A DNA stretch of 64,000 nt from Bacteroidetes bacterium GWF2_35_48 (GTDB lineage: Bacteria; Bacteroidota; Bacteroidia; Bacteroidales; GWF2-35-48): assembly GCA_001769125.1 (NCBI GenBank), contig MEOG01000126.1, positions 27,744-91,743 on the forward strand. Reading direction: 5' to 3'. The translations under genes were made by a program, and so were the position numbers. The notes under the pieces were generated by a model. That model had not been told where the DNA came from. It worked only from the letters and a program-made list of their open reading frames with translations, and made no database searches. Position 1 is the first letter of the stretch, and each line of letters begins with the position of its first letter. Positions 1-9,450 of this stretch are shown here, piece by piece.

Positions 1-2
1 TC

Positions 3-92
3 CCAAAATCCAAAGCTGCCTGTAAGAAAATTGATCCTGAAAATGTTAAAGAACTCGTGAATTTATTACATAATGAAGCAAAAGTAATTTAA
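3..92 (+). CDS. etfB: electron transfer flavoprotein subunit beta, C-terminal end only (gene starts outside window)
   Basis: Open frame PKSKAACKKIDPENVKELVNLLHNEAKVI* at the window edge, directly upstream of etfA. Confidence 0.7.
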   Translation, partial: PKSKAACKKIDPENVKELVNLLHNEAKVI

Positions 93-93
93 C

Positions 94-133
94 CCTATTG
101 TAACATCGTCCCATGGGACGATGCTACAATAGG
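94..133. repeat. PalA copy 1: 40-bp near-perfect palindrome with CCATGG core, plus an extra half-copy at 138-151
   Basis: cctattgtaacatcgtcccatgggacgatgctacaatagg, one mismatch between arms. Confidence 0.85.
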
Positions 134-185
134 TAAAGGGACGATGTTACATTAAGGTAAAATATTAATTAAAAAAACCGAAAAA

Positions 186-1157
186 ATGTCAGTACTAGTA
201 TATACAGAAAATTGGGATGGAAAGTTTAAGAAACTGTCCTTTGAATTAATTTCTTATGCAAATGAAATTGCAAAAAAACTGAATTCAACAGTAGTTGCGC
301 TATCTATTGGAAATGTTGCTGAGGATGAATTAAAACTTCTCGGCAATTATGGCGCTACAAAAGTTTTGTCTGTTGTTCATGATAAAATAAAAGGACTCGA
401 CAATCAGGTTTTTACTTCTATTATAGCGCAGGCTGTAGAGAAAGAAAAATCAACAGTTGTCGTATTCGCACATAATAATACAGGAAAAGCTATTGCTCCT
501 CGTCTGTCAGTGCGCCTAAAAGCCGGATTGGTAGCCGGAGTTACTGCTGTTCCTGCTTCTTTTAAACCTTTTACAGTTGTGAAAAAAGTTTTTACATCAA
601 AAGCTTTGTCTACAGTTGTTGTGAATACTCCGGTGCAAATTGTTACTCTTTTGCAAAATACTTATGGAATAATTGAAACGGCTACTCCTGTTGTGGTTGA
701 AGCATTTCATCCACAGATTCAGGATGCAGAATTCACTACAGATATAAAAGAAGTTTCAAAAGTAACGGGTAAGATTTTATTAACCGATGCAGAGATTGTT
801 GTTTCTGGTGGTCGTGGTATGAAAGGTCCTGAAAATTGGGGCGTAATTGAAGAATTGGCTTCTTTACTGGGTGCAGCCACAGCATGTTCCAGACCTGTTT
901 CAGATGAAGGTTGGAGACCGCATGATGAACATACTGGTCAAACCGGTAAAGTTATTGCGCCGAATCTGTACATTGCAGCAGGTATTTCAGGAGCTATTCA
1001 GCATCTTGGAGGTGTCAGCGGTTCAAAATGTATTGTTGCAATAAATAAAGATCCTGATGCTCCGATTTTTGAAGCTGCAGATTACGGTATTGTTGGCGAT
1101 GTACTGAAAGTACTTCCGGAAATGATTGCTGCTGTGAAAGAATTGAAAAATAGTTAG
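186..1157 (+). CDS. etfA: electron transfer flavoprotein subunit alpha
   Basis: Full-length; EtfA FAD-domain signature VVSGGRGMKGPENW...RPVSDEGW...GKVIAPNLYIAAGISGAIQHLGG. Confidence 0.95.
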   Translation: MSVLVYTENWDGKFKKLSFELISYANEIAKKLNSTVVALSIGNVAEDELKLLGNYGATKVLSVVHDKIKGLDNQVFTSIIAQAVEKEKSTVVVFAHNNTGKAIAPRLSVRLKAGLVAGVTAVPASFKPFTVVKKVFTSKALSTVVVNTPVQIVTLLQNTYGIIETATPVVVEAFHPQIQDAEFTTDIKEVSKVTGKILLTDAEIVVSGGRGMKGPENWGVIEELASLLGAATACSRPVSDEGWRPHDEHTGQTGKVIAPNLYIAAGISGAIQHLGGVSGSKCIVAINKDPDAPIFEAADYGIVGDVLKVLPEMIAAVKELKNS

Positions 1158-1196
1158 TAGTTTTTTTTCATTATTAAATTTGTTTTTTATTATAGC

Positions 1197-1236
1197 AAAA
1201 ATCGTCATTCTGAATTTCAGGATGACGATTTTTTTA
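1197..1236 (+). terminator. Rho-independent terminator after etfA
   Basis: aaaaatcgtcat...atgacgattttt stem followed by T run. Confidence 0.8.
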
Positions 1237-1344
1237 TGATTTATTTGTTAATTTTTTTCTGATAAAAATCATCTAAATTGATTTAGATTTATTGGTTTAA
1301 AATAATATATTTGCAAAAAAGAAAATAAGAAATTTTTAAAAATA

Positions 1345-2382
1345 ATGATTATGGCAAAGAAAATATATTTAGCATTAATTTCTGTAATGATGTTTTTCCA
1401 AATCAATGCAGGAAATGTAAATGATTTAACTCATGATCTGGATGGAGCAGTAAATTGTTTTATAGAATATAATGGAAAGATTTACGCCGGTGGTTCATTT
1501 GAGATAAATGGCAAGCTGGGAAAAGGAATAGCCTTGTGGGAAAACAAAAAATGGAACTGTGTGGGCGATGGCATTACTGAAGGAAACATTCAGTGTTTTG
1601 CGGAATTTAATGGGAAACTTTATGCCGGCGGAAGTTTTAAGCTTGCCCATTCCCGAGAAATTGCTTCTGTTGCATGCTGGGACGGGAAAAAATGGAAACC
1701 TGTAGGGAAAGCTTTTAATAAAATGGTTTGGACTTTAGGTGTATTTAATAATCAATTATTTGCTGGAGGTTATTTTACACAAAATGCTGAAAATTCTACA
1801 AAATATCTGGCAAAATGGAACGGTAAAGACTGGACAGAAGCAGGCGGTGGCATGAATAAACATGTTTTTACACTCAAAGTTTATAACAACGAATTATATG
1901 TTGGCGGGGCATTTACCAAAGCAGGAGAAGCCGATGTAAAATATCTCGCAAAATGGAACGGTTCCGATTTTCAAGCTTGCGAAAAAGGTGTGGACGGAAT
2001 GGTAAAAAGCCTTGCTGTATTTAAAGAACAGCTCTATGTGAGCGGTTATTTTACACATGCCGGAGATTCTGTTTCTGTTTGTATTGCTTCGTGGAATGGA
2101 GAAAAATGGTCAGCAGTGGAAGGTCTTGACATTGATAATTACATCAGTGATATGGCTGTTGCGGGAGACAGATTGTTTATTGTCGGTAATTTTGAACATC
2201 TTTCCAAATTGAAACGATCAAACGGCATTGCTGAATTTAATGGTAATAAATGGACAAATATTCCAACGAAATCTGTAAACGGTGCTACTTCCGTTTATTG
2301 TCTGCCTAACGCTATTTATGTTTCCGGTTCTGATAGTGATCGGGAAATAATGAAACCCAAAGTTTTAAGAATAACGAATTAG
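1345..2382 (+). CDS. secreted beta-propeller-like repeat protein
   Basis: Signal peptide; repeated xLYVGGxFTxAGxxxxxYLAKWNGxxW blades. Confidence 0.7.
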   Translation: MIMAKKIYLALISVMMFFQINAGNVNDLTHDLDGAVNCFIEYNGKIYAGGSFEINGKLGKGIALWENKKWNCVGDGITEGNIQCFAEFNGKLYAGGSFKLAHSREIASVACWDGKKWKPVGKAFNKMVWTLGVFNNQLFAGGYFTQNAENSTKYLAKWNGKDWTEAGGGMNKHVFTLKVYNNELYVGGAFTKAGEADVKYLAKWNGSDFQACEKGVDGMVKSLAVFKEQLYVSGYFTHAGDSVSVCIASWNGEKWSAVEGLDIDNYISDMAVAGDRLFIVGNFEHLSKLKRSNGIAEFNGNKWTNIPTKSVNGATSVYCLPNAIYVSGSDSDREIMKPKVLRITN

Positions 2383-2413
2383 AAAAAAGGCTGTTCGAAA
2401 GACAGCCTTTTTT
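2383..2413 (+). terminator. Rho-independent terminator
   Basis: aaaaaaggctgt-tcgaaag-acagcctttttt. Confidence 0.85.
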
Positions 2414-2422
2414 CTTGGCTAA

Positions 2423-2490
2423 TCAAGATGTTCCACATCTTAAGGTGTTTGTGCACATTGTCCAATATCACAGGATGTGGAACATCTTGA
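2423..2490. repeat. PalD copy 1: inverted repeat TCAAGATGTTCCACATC / GATGTGGAACATCTTGA
   Basis: 17-bp perfect arms at 2423-2439 and 2474-2490; related copy near 41201-41266. Confidence 0.8.
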
Positions 2491-2583
2491 TAGTGGAGCA
2501 TCTTAATAATAATCTCTAATAAAGTTTTTTATTAGAAAATAAAGTAATTATTTTGCTTTACAATCAAACAATCATTTGTCATA

Positions 2584-3561
2584 ATGAATCTTTTTCTTCA
2601 AAAATTAATTATAAATCTTACGTTCCTTGGAAAGAAAGCGCATGAACGCGCCGGGTATTTAACAAAAAGAGAGCGCTTACAGATTTTAAGAAATTTCAGG
2701 ATTAATTTAAAACGCTCGCTGCTCGATACAATGTTTATTTCTATGGGAGTTTTAAGCGCGGGCTTTGGCTTGCGTGGTTTTTTGCTGCCCAATAAATTTG
2801 TTGATGGAGGTGCTACAGGGGTTTCTCTGCTTATATCTCAAATGACAGGTCTGGAGCTTGCTTTTTTGCTTATAACGATAAATATTCCTTTTATTTTTCT
2901 CGGATACAAAGTAATAGGGAAATTATTTTCATTAAAAACAGCTCTTGCTATAACCTCTCTGGCTATATGTGTTGCCGTTTTTCCTTATCCGGAAATTACA
3001 AATGATAAACTTCTTGTAGCAGTGTTTGGCGGTTTTTTCTTAGGTTCCGGAATTGGCTTGTCTATCAGAGGGGGTGCTGTTATTGATGGTACAGAAGTTC
3101 TTGCTATTTATCTGAGTAAAAAAATTAAATTTACAATTGGCGATATTATTTTAATTATTAATATAGTGATTTTTTCATTCGCTGCTTATTTATTATCTGT
3201 TGAGGCTGCATTGTATTCGATTTTAACGTATATTTCAGCTTCAAAAATGGTTGATTATATTACAGAAGGTATTGAAGAATTTTCAGGAGTAACAATTATC
3301 TCAAAACATTCTGATAAAATAAGGGAAATGATTATAAATAAAATGGGCAGGGGTGTAACAATTTTTAAAGGAGAAAGAGGTTTTGAGAATAAGCGGCAGA
3401 ATGTTGAAATTAATATTGTTTACACTGTTATTACACGACTTGAAATAAACAAGCTGCAAACAGAAATTGAAAAAATTGACGAAAATGCATTTATTGTAAT
3501 CAATAGTATTAAAGATACAAAAGGGGGGATGATAAAAAAACGACCACTAAAAAAATTATAA
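2584..3561 (+). CDS. YitT family membrane protein (DUF2179 C-terminus)
   Basis: GLRGFLLPNKFVDGGATGVSLLISQ, multiple TM segments. Confidence 0.85.
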   Translation: MNLFLQKLIINLTFLGKKAHERAGYLTKRERLQILRNFRINLKRSLLDTMFISMGVLSAGFGLRGFLLPNKFVDGGATGVSLLISQMTGLELAFLLITINIPFIFLGYKVIGKLFSLKTALAITSLAICVAVFPYPEITNDKLLVAVFGGFFLGSGIGLSIRGGAVIDGTEVLAIYLSKKIKFTIGDIILIINIVIFSFAAYLLSVEAALYSILTYISASKMVDYITEGIEEFSGVTIISKHSDKIREMIINKMGRGVTIFKGERGFENKRQNVEINIVYTVITRLEINKLQTEIEKIDENAFIVINSIKDTKGGMIKKRPLKKL

Positions 3562-3562
3562 T

Positions 3563-4672
3563 ATGGATATCCGTACGAATTACCGCTTTTTCAGAGAACT
3601 TAAAAAAGATACACTCAGCTTTGTTTATCAGGGAGTGATAAATGATGAGTTTACGGAAAAGATTATGAGTATGACATCGCAGAATCTTTCAAACGAGAAA
3701 GAAGATACGGTTATCAGAAAAAGATTAGCCTTTCTTGTTGCAGAGAGTTTTCAGAATATAGTTAGGTATGCCGATCCCCCAAAAGAATCTGTTAATCTTA
3801 CCCAGAAAAAAAGTATTTTTCTTCTGCGCGAATCTGGAAATTTTTATTTCGTAATTTCTGCAAATATCATTGACAAAAAGACTAAAGACGTTATTTCAAA
3901 AAAACTTACAGGTATCAATAATTTATCACAGGAAGAGCTTAAAGCTTTATATCTTGATATATTAAGCAATCAGAGCTTTTCTGAAAAAGGGGGTGCAGGG
4001 CTTGGAATGATAGAAATGGCGCGTAAAACCGGACAAAAGCTGGATTTTCATTTTGAAAAAATATCTGAAGAATTTTATCTGTTTTATTTTCAGTTAAAGC
4101 TATCAAAAGGGGGGAAACAGAATGCCGCGAGTTCCTGTGTTACCTTATCGCTCTCCGATTCAATTCTGCTGCACTCATTAATGGCTGAAAACCATTTACA
4201 GATGATATTCAAGGGCGATCTTAGCTCCGATTCAATACAGCCAGTTTTAAATATTATTGAACGTAATATTGATACATCTGATGAGCTATACAATCTGAAA
4301 AAAATTATGCATCATTTCCTGTCTGAATTATTGCGAAATGTAGCAAAACATTCTTACAGTAAAAATAAAAGGGCGCATGGAATTTTATCTATCGCAGAAG
4401 AAGAAGGAAAGCATATCATTTCTACAGGAAATTATATTTTAAATACACAGGTTCCGGCATTGAAATTATATCTTGATAAGCTGAATGCAACGAATAAAGA
4501 TGAGTTAAATCTAACCTATTACAAGCATTTAAAAAATTGGGATCAGATAGAGACTGATTTTTATGGTTTCGGTCTTATTGATATAGCACGTAATACCCAG
4601 GTTAAAATTAGCTACGATTTTGTTGAAGCCGATGAAGAGCTTTCTTTTTTTACGATAAGTATTATATACTGA
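3563..4672 (+). CDS. SiaB-family (DUF6272-like) protein with two tandem domains
   Basis: Both halves carry the SiaB-like pattern (ESFQNIVRYAD...GGAGLGMIEMARK and SELLRNVAKHS...YGFGLIDIARNT). Confidence 0.65.
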   Translation: MDIRTNYRFFRELKKDTLSFVYQGVINDEFTEKIMSMTSQNLSNEKEDTVIRKRLAFLVAESFQNIVRYADPPKESVNLTQKKSIFLLRESGNFYFVISANIIDKKTKDVISKKLTGINNLSQEELKALYLDILSNQSFSEKGGAGLGMIEMARKTGQKLDFHFEKISEEFYLFYFQLKLSKGGKQNAASSCVTLSLSDSILLHSLMAENHLQMIFKGDLSSDSIQPVLNIIERNIDTSDELYNLKKIMHHFLSELLRNVAKHSYSKNKRAHGILSIAEEEGKHIISTGNYILNTQVPALKLYLDKLNATNKDELNLTYYKHLKNWDQIETDFYGFGLIDIARNTQVKISYDFVEADEELSFFTISIIY

Positions 4673-4694
4673 GAATAAGAGTTTTTTTGCAACA

Positions 4695-5843
4695 CTATAC
4701 ACCAAACATCAACTCCACAATCCTCTTATAATCCTCTTCCTCTAATTTATGATGATATCCGGTAATTTTATTTTTTGAAAGAAGCTCAAAGATTTCTGTT
4801 TTATGTGAATCATTTAATCCTAGTTCTTTAAGAGAAACAGGGCAGTTCAGTGATGCGAAAAATTTTTCAATTTCAGATATAGTTTCATTGGCATTGTTAA
4901 CTCCGAATACATTTTTTCCAAGCAAAGAAATCCGATCTTTAATTTTTTCTTTTTGTAATTTCAACCAAGCAGGATATGCTACAGATAATGTTGCGCCGTG
5001 AGGAAAATCATAGAGCATAGATAAGGTATGACCAATATCGTGAACGCCCCAGTCGCCGGATGTTGCCCGACCATAGCTTGTAGAGCCATTAAGCGCACAG
5101 GTAGCCGCCCACATGACTCTCGAACGGTAGTGATAATTTTCAGGGTTCGCTAAAAGCAAGGGCGCAATTTCTATAGCTTCTTTAATTATAGATTCTGCAA
5201 AACGATCTGAAAGGCTTGCATCACCATAAGCAAAGTAGGCTTCAAGTGTATGAGCAATCAGGTCAACGATTCCATAAGCAGTCTGGTCTTTGGGGACTGA
5301 ATAGGTGTATTGCGGATCAAGAAATGAATATTTGGGATACATGAGATTCATTCCGAAACCGATTTTTTCTTTTGTTTCGTGGTTTTGTAAAACAGCATAG
5401 GGATTCATTTCTGTGCCTGTTGCAGCAAGTGTGAGAACCGCTATAACGGGAATGTTGGTTCGCGGCTTTATTTTTGACTTCATCACATCCCACGGATCGA
5501 GAGGTTCTTTTATGCAAACAGAGACCAGTTTTGCTGTATCTATAACACTTCCTCCGCCAACAGCCACGATAAAATCTGCCTGGCTTTCTTTTCCTTTTTC
5601 AGCAGCCTTTCTTGCATCATCAATAATGGGATTGGCTTTTATTCCACTATACTCTGCAATTGTAATTCCACAATCATTCAATTGTTTTACTACTGCATCA
5701 TAAATTCCGTTTGATTTTACAGAGCCTTTGCCATATATGAGCAATGCTTTGTTCCCTAACGGACTTACTGTTTTTTGCATTCCCTGAATTACATTTTTTC
5801 CAAAGAACACACAGGTTGGGTTGTATACGATGAAATTTTCCAT
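4695..5843 (-). CDS. iron-containing alcohol dehydrogenase (start trimmed to MENFIVYNPT)
   Basis: VAVGGGSVIDTAK, GIVDLIAHTLEAYF, HDIGHTLSMLYDFPHGATLSVAYPAWL; ORF-track extension lies in a palindrome. Confidence 0.9.
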   Translation of the reverse strand: MENFIVYNPTCVFFGKNVIQGMQKTVSPLGNKALLIYGKGSVKSNGIYDAVVKQLNDCGITIAEYSGIKANPIIDDARKAAEKGKESQADFIVAVGGGSVIDTAKLVSVCIKEPLDPWDVMKSKIKPRTNIPVIAVLTLAATGTEMNPYAVLQNHETKEKIGFGMNLMYPKYSFLDPQYTYSVPKDQTAYGIVDLIAHTLEAYFAYGDASLSDRFAESIIKEAIEIAPLLLANPENYHYRSRVMWAATCALNGSTSYGRATSGDWGVHDIGHTLSMLYDFPHGATLSVAYPAWLKLQKEKIKDRISLLGKNVFGVNNANETISEIEKFFASLNCPVSLKELGLNDSHKTEIFELLSKNKITGYHHKLEEEDYKRIVELMFGV

Positions 5844-5884
5844 TTTCTTGTTTATTTGATTTAATTTGAATTGTGTTTGTAAAT

Positions 5885-5904
5885 AATCGTTCCATGGAAC
5901 GATT
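5885..5904. repeat. PalA copy 2 core palindrome
   Basis: aatcgttccatggaacgatt, 20 bp perfect. Confidence 0.85.
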
Positions 5905-5927
5905 CTACAATTCACAATCAATAATTC

Positions 5928-7994
5928 TTAATTCTTCTTTTCCCTTTTTGCCTTAACCTCCATTGCTTTGCTGATATATAAATCTGCCTTTTCTTTATTG
6001 TTCAAATAACCGTAAGTAACGCCAAGGTTGTAATAAACCTGGTCATCGTTCGGGTCTAATTGCATTGCTTTTTCGAAGTTTTCAATTGATTTTTCGAATT
6101 GTTTTTTCATACCATAAGCAACGCCTAAATCGCGAAAGGCTGTTGCGCTGCTGGCTTTTATTTTTACAGCTTTTTCAAGAAAAAAGATGGATGAATCGAG
6201 ATTATTTTTATATCTTCCATATAGATTTCCCAGGCCATAGTTTACCTCAAATCTATTCTGATTTATTTTATATAAATCGTTCCAGATACGGAATTTATGT
6301 TCGAAATTATCGTAGCGCGCAAGAATAATATCCATATTCGTAAAAACTCTTTCATAATTCGGATTTTGCTTTAATATTTTTTTGTAAGCAATAACAGTGC
6401 TGTCATAATCTTTGTTGTACTCATAATGCGCATTTCCAAGAAGTAGCAGCGCATCCGTGTATGTCGGATGAATGGCAACCGATTTTCGTAAATATACAAG
6501 CGCTTTTTTCAGAAACGCATCTCTGTTTGCTTCATTACCGGGCTTTGTAGCGGTTTCAATAAGTTTTCCACCTGCCGAACAATTACTCTTTGCGCTGTTT
6601 TCAGAAACAGTTACATCATGTGTAAAAAGAGTTAAATCATCTTTCCAAACAGGATTCCTGCTTATTGTTTTAAAAGAATATAATCCGAGAATTGCAATAA
6701 TCATAAATCCTAATACCCCCGCAGACACATTGCCGGGTAAGAATTTTGAAACACGTGAAACAAGATAATAGGAGAGAATAAGGCAAAAGCCCAGGGATGA
6801 AATGTAAACAAAGCGTTCATTCATGAATGTTCCGACTGGGAAGAAAATGTTTGAAACAATAGAGATTGTACTTAAAAAAAGAATAACGCCAAATGCTACG
6901 ATAGATTTTCTTTTCAGTCCTATGAGTGCATAAACTCCCAGTAACAGATATGCAACTGCTGCAATAACCGGAGAAATATCGTCCCACGACATTTTCGGAA
7001 TATGATAAGGATAGTAATCAAATGTAAGCGGATGTGGGAAAATTATAAGTTTTATATATACGCCGAGGGTGTAGAAAATAGTTGCAAATTTTTCACTGCC
7101 TGTCATATATAAAAAAGGATTGTTCATTAGTTCTTTCGCAACTTCAACAGAAAAAGTGCCCAAAACTTTCTGGCGGATAATAAGGAAAATGATTGTTGCG
7201 AAAATAAGAGGGAATAATGATTTTAAATTTTTTCCGATTTTATAATCAGTGAAGATATAGACAGCGATTGGTATCACAGCAAGAAACGTAATGGCATTTT
7301 CTTTAGACATGAGTCCAAGAAAAAAACAAATTGCGCTGAAAATAAGATACAGAATTTTATTACTGTCAAGATAACGCAAAGTGAATAACAATGCTGCAAG
7401 CGCTCCCATAAAAGTCATAATTTCATCACGACCCTTAATGTTAGCAATAACTTCTGTATGTATGGGATGCGCGATAAACAAAAGAGTCGTTAAAAAGGGG
7501 AGTGAAAAATACCAGTGCTTCGTTTCATATTTAATAAGTAATCGGCATAAAACAATGTAGAGCAGTATTCCTGTCAGCGCGTATAATAAGATATTAATAA
7601 AATGGCTGAGAGCAGGGTTGTTTGGAGAAAATTGCCATTCAATAGCAAAGGTGATAAGGGAAAGTGGTCTGTATCTTCCTCCGGCAACAAGATTTTTCTT
7701 AACGCCAAAAAAACCGGTAAATCCATCGTTTTCCAATATTTCTTTTATGCCGTCAAAGCCTTTTTTTGTAAACTGGTTTTGAGTGATAACAATTGCATCG
7801 TCTAATGCGTAGTCGTGGTTAAGCGTGTTGAAATATAAAGCAAATGTAAACAATGCAATAATTCCATAAATCATCCATTTATTTGAAGGAATTCCGGTTA
7901 TATTTATTGACACCTGAGCAGGAGCAGAAGGAGCTATTTTTACTTCTTCTTTTTTTATTTTGCTGTCGTGTATTTTTTTCTTTTGTGGTTTCAT
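5928..7994 (-). CDS. multi-TM protein with C-terminal TPR repeats (glycosyltransferase/TMTC-like)
   Basis: N-terminal TM segments with DDAIVITQN and HPIHTEVIANIKGRDEI; C-terminal TPR repeats. Confidence 0.75.
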   Translation of the reverse strand: MKPQKKKIHDSKIKKEEVKIAPSAPAQVSINITGIPSNKWMIYGIIALFTFALYFNTLNHDYALDDAIVITQNQFTKKGFDGIKEILENDGFTGFFGVKKNLVAGGRYRPLSLITFAIEWQFSPNNPALSHFINILLYALTGILLYIVLCRLLIKYETKHWYFSLPFLTTLLFIAHPIHTEVIANIKGRDEIMTFMGALAALLFTLRYLDSNKILYLIFSAICFFLGLMSKENAITFLAVIPIAVYIFTDYKIGKNLKSLFPLIFATIIFLIIRQKVLGTFSVEVAKELMNNPFLYMTGSEKFATIFYTLGVYIKLIIFPHPLTFDYYPYHIPKMSWDDISPVIAAVAYLLLGVYALIGLKRKSIVAFGVILFLSTISIVSNIFFPVGTFMNERFVYISSLGFCLILSYYLVSRVSKFLPGNVSAGVLGFMIIAILGLYSFKTISRNPVWKDDLTLFTHDVTVSENSAKSNCSAGGKLIETATKPGNEANRDAFLKKALVYLRKSVAIHPTYTDALLLLGNAHYEYNKDYDSTVIAYKKILKQNPNYERVFTNMDIILARYDNFEHKFRIWNDLYKINQNRFEVNYGLGNLYGRYKNNLDSSIFFLEKAVKIKASSATAFRDLGVAYGMKKQFEKSIENFEKAMQLDPNDDQVYYNLGVTYGYLNNKEKADLYISKAMEVKAKREKKN

Positions 7995-8032
7995 TGTGTT
8001 TTTTTTTGTGGTTCAGTTTTTTTGATGTAGGC

Positions 8033-8084
8033 AAGGATTTAACTGTGGAATCGTTCCATGGAACGATTCCACAGTTAAATCCTT
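8033..8084. repeat. PalA copy 3: 52-bp perfect palindrome overlapping the mscS stop codon
   Basis: aaggatttaactgtggaatcgttcc|atggaacgattccacagttaaatcctt-type symmetry checked base by base about 8058/8059. Confidence 0.9.
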
Positions 8085-9400
8085 TTCTTTGCTTCCATGA
8101 TATCATTGCCTGTCGGAGCCTGGAAAACCTTCAGGTCAAATTCTCTGATTACAGATAATATATGTTCAAATATTTCTGATTGTACTGCTTCAAAATTCAC
8201 AAGATCTTTGTTGACACAGAATACCCAAATGTCAAGAGGCAGACCATTTGGGGTTGGTTCAAGATATCTTACAAGAAACATCATTTCAGGGTTTATGAGA
8301 TTGTGATTTTTCAGATAAACTTCTACATATTTTCTGAATACCCTGAGGTTTGAAATATTTTTTCCGTTTAAGAGGCTTTCTTTAGCATCAGCAGATACAT
8401 TGGAATAAGCATCAATATCTTTTATTACAAGCGCAATAAAATCTTTTAAAATATTAATTTTTTCAAATTTCTGAAGCATTTCAGAATTGCAAAGCTTTAT
8501 CGAATTCACATCTATATTGATAGAACGTTTAATCCTTCTACCATCTGCTTCTGTAACGCCTCTGAAATTACTGAATGTATCGTTCACAAGAGCGTAGGTT
8601 GGAATAGAAGAAAAGGTCATGTCAGGATTTTGAATTCGAATTGTGTTAAGGTTAATTTCCACTACAGAACCGTCAATATCATGTTTGGGAGCTGTAATCC
8701 AGTCGCCGAGTCGCACCATGTCGTTTGCCGATAATTGTATGCCTCCGATCAGCCCCTTAATCGAATCTTGAAAAATTAACATCAAAATAGCAGTAAAAGC
8801 ACCAAGTCCGCTCAGCATATAAAAAGGAGAGCGACCCATAAGTGTTGCAATTATAACAATGGCGGTAATCACATAAATTATTATTTTTACAACTTGTAAA
8901 TATCCTTTTATAGATCTGTTTTTAGATATTTCGTGCGTTTGATAAATATCGTGCATGCCATTAATAAAGGATGTAATAATAAGCATCGAAATAATTATCA
9001 TGTATAGATAAGAACCTTTCTGCACGAGAGCCATCCACATTGGGTAATCACTAAGAATATATGAAAAGGTGTAAATAATTAATGCAGGCGCAAAATGAGA
9101 TAATCTGTGAAAAACTTTACGTTCTAATAAAATATCATCCCATTTATTTTTACTCTTTTTGACAAGCGCACGGACAACAGAAAGAATAATTTTTTTTGCA
9201 AGGAAATTTGCTATTATGCTTAAAACAATTAGAACTCCGATAAGAATTCCAAATTCAGCAAAATGCACTATTTTTGCCGGGACTCCAATTTCAAGAAGCC
9301 AGTTGCGGAATATTTCCAGCAAAGAAAGTTTTATTTCAACAGGTGGATTTATTTTTGGTAATTCCTGCAAGTAAAATGAAATAATTTTAAATAAATTCAT
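8075..9400 (-). CDS. mechanosensitive ion channel family protein (MscS)
   Basis: MscS pore/beta domain: GLGAFTAILMLIFQDSIKGLIGGIQLSANDMVRLGDWI. Confidence 0.9.
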   Translation of the reverse strand: MNLFKIISFYLQELPKINPPVEIKLSLLEIFRNWLLEIGVPAKIVHFAEFGILIGVLIVLSIIANFLAKKIILSVVRALVKKSKNKWDDILLERKVFHRLSHFAPALIIYTFSYILSDYPMWMALVQKGSYLYMIIISMLIITSFINGMHDIYQTHEISKNRSIKGYLQVVKIIIYVITAIVIIATLMGRSPFYMLSGLGAFTAILMLIFQDSIKGLIGGIQLSANDMVRLGDWITAPKHDIDGSVVEINLNTIRIQNPDMTFSSIPTYALVNDTFSNFRGVTEADGRRIKRSINIDVNSIKLCNSEMLQKFEKINILKDFIALVIKDIDAYSNVSADAKESLLNGKNISNLRVFRKYVEVYLKNHNLINPEMMFLVRYLEPTPNGLPLDIWVFCVNKDLVNFEAVQSEIFEHILSVIREFDLKVFQAPTGNDIMEAKKRI

Positions 9401-9450
9401 GTTTTATATTTTTAAGATTTTAAATTTGATGTTACAAAAATAACAATACC

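Noticed and set aside
5844-5921. N-terminal extension of the Fe-ADH ORF (MIVNCRIVPWNDYLQTQFKLNQINKK)
   Set aside because: It is a translation of the PalA palindrome and intergenic DNA; the family begins at MENFIVYNPT.
7883-8158. ORF-track ORFs 7883..8158 (+) and 7879..8106 (-)
   Set aside because: They translate the PalA palindrome and antisense of real genes; biased composition.
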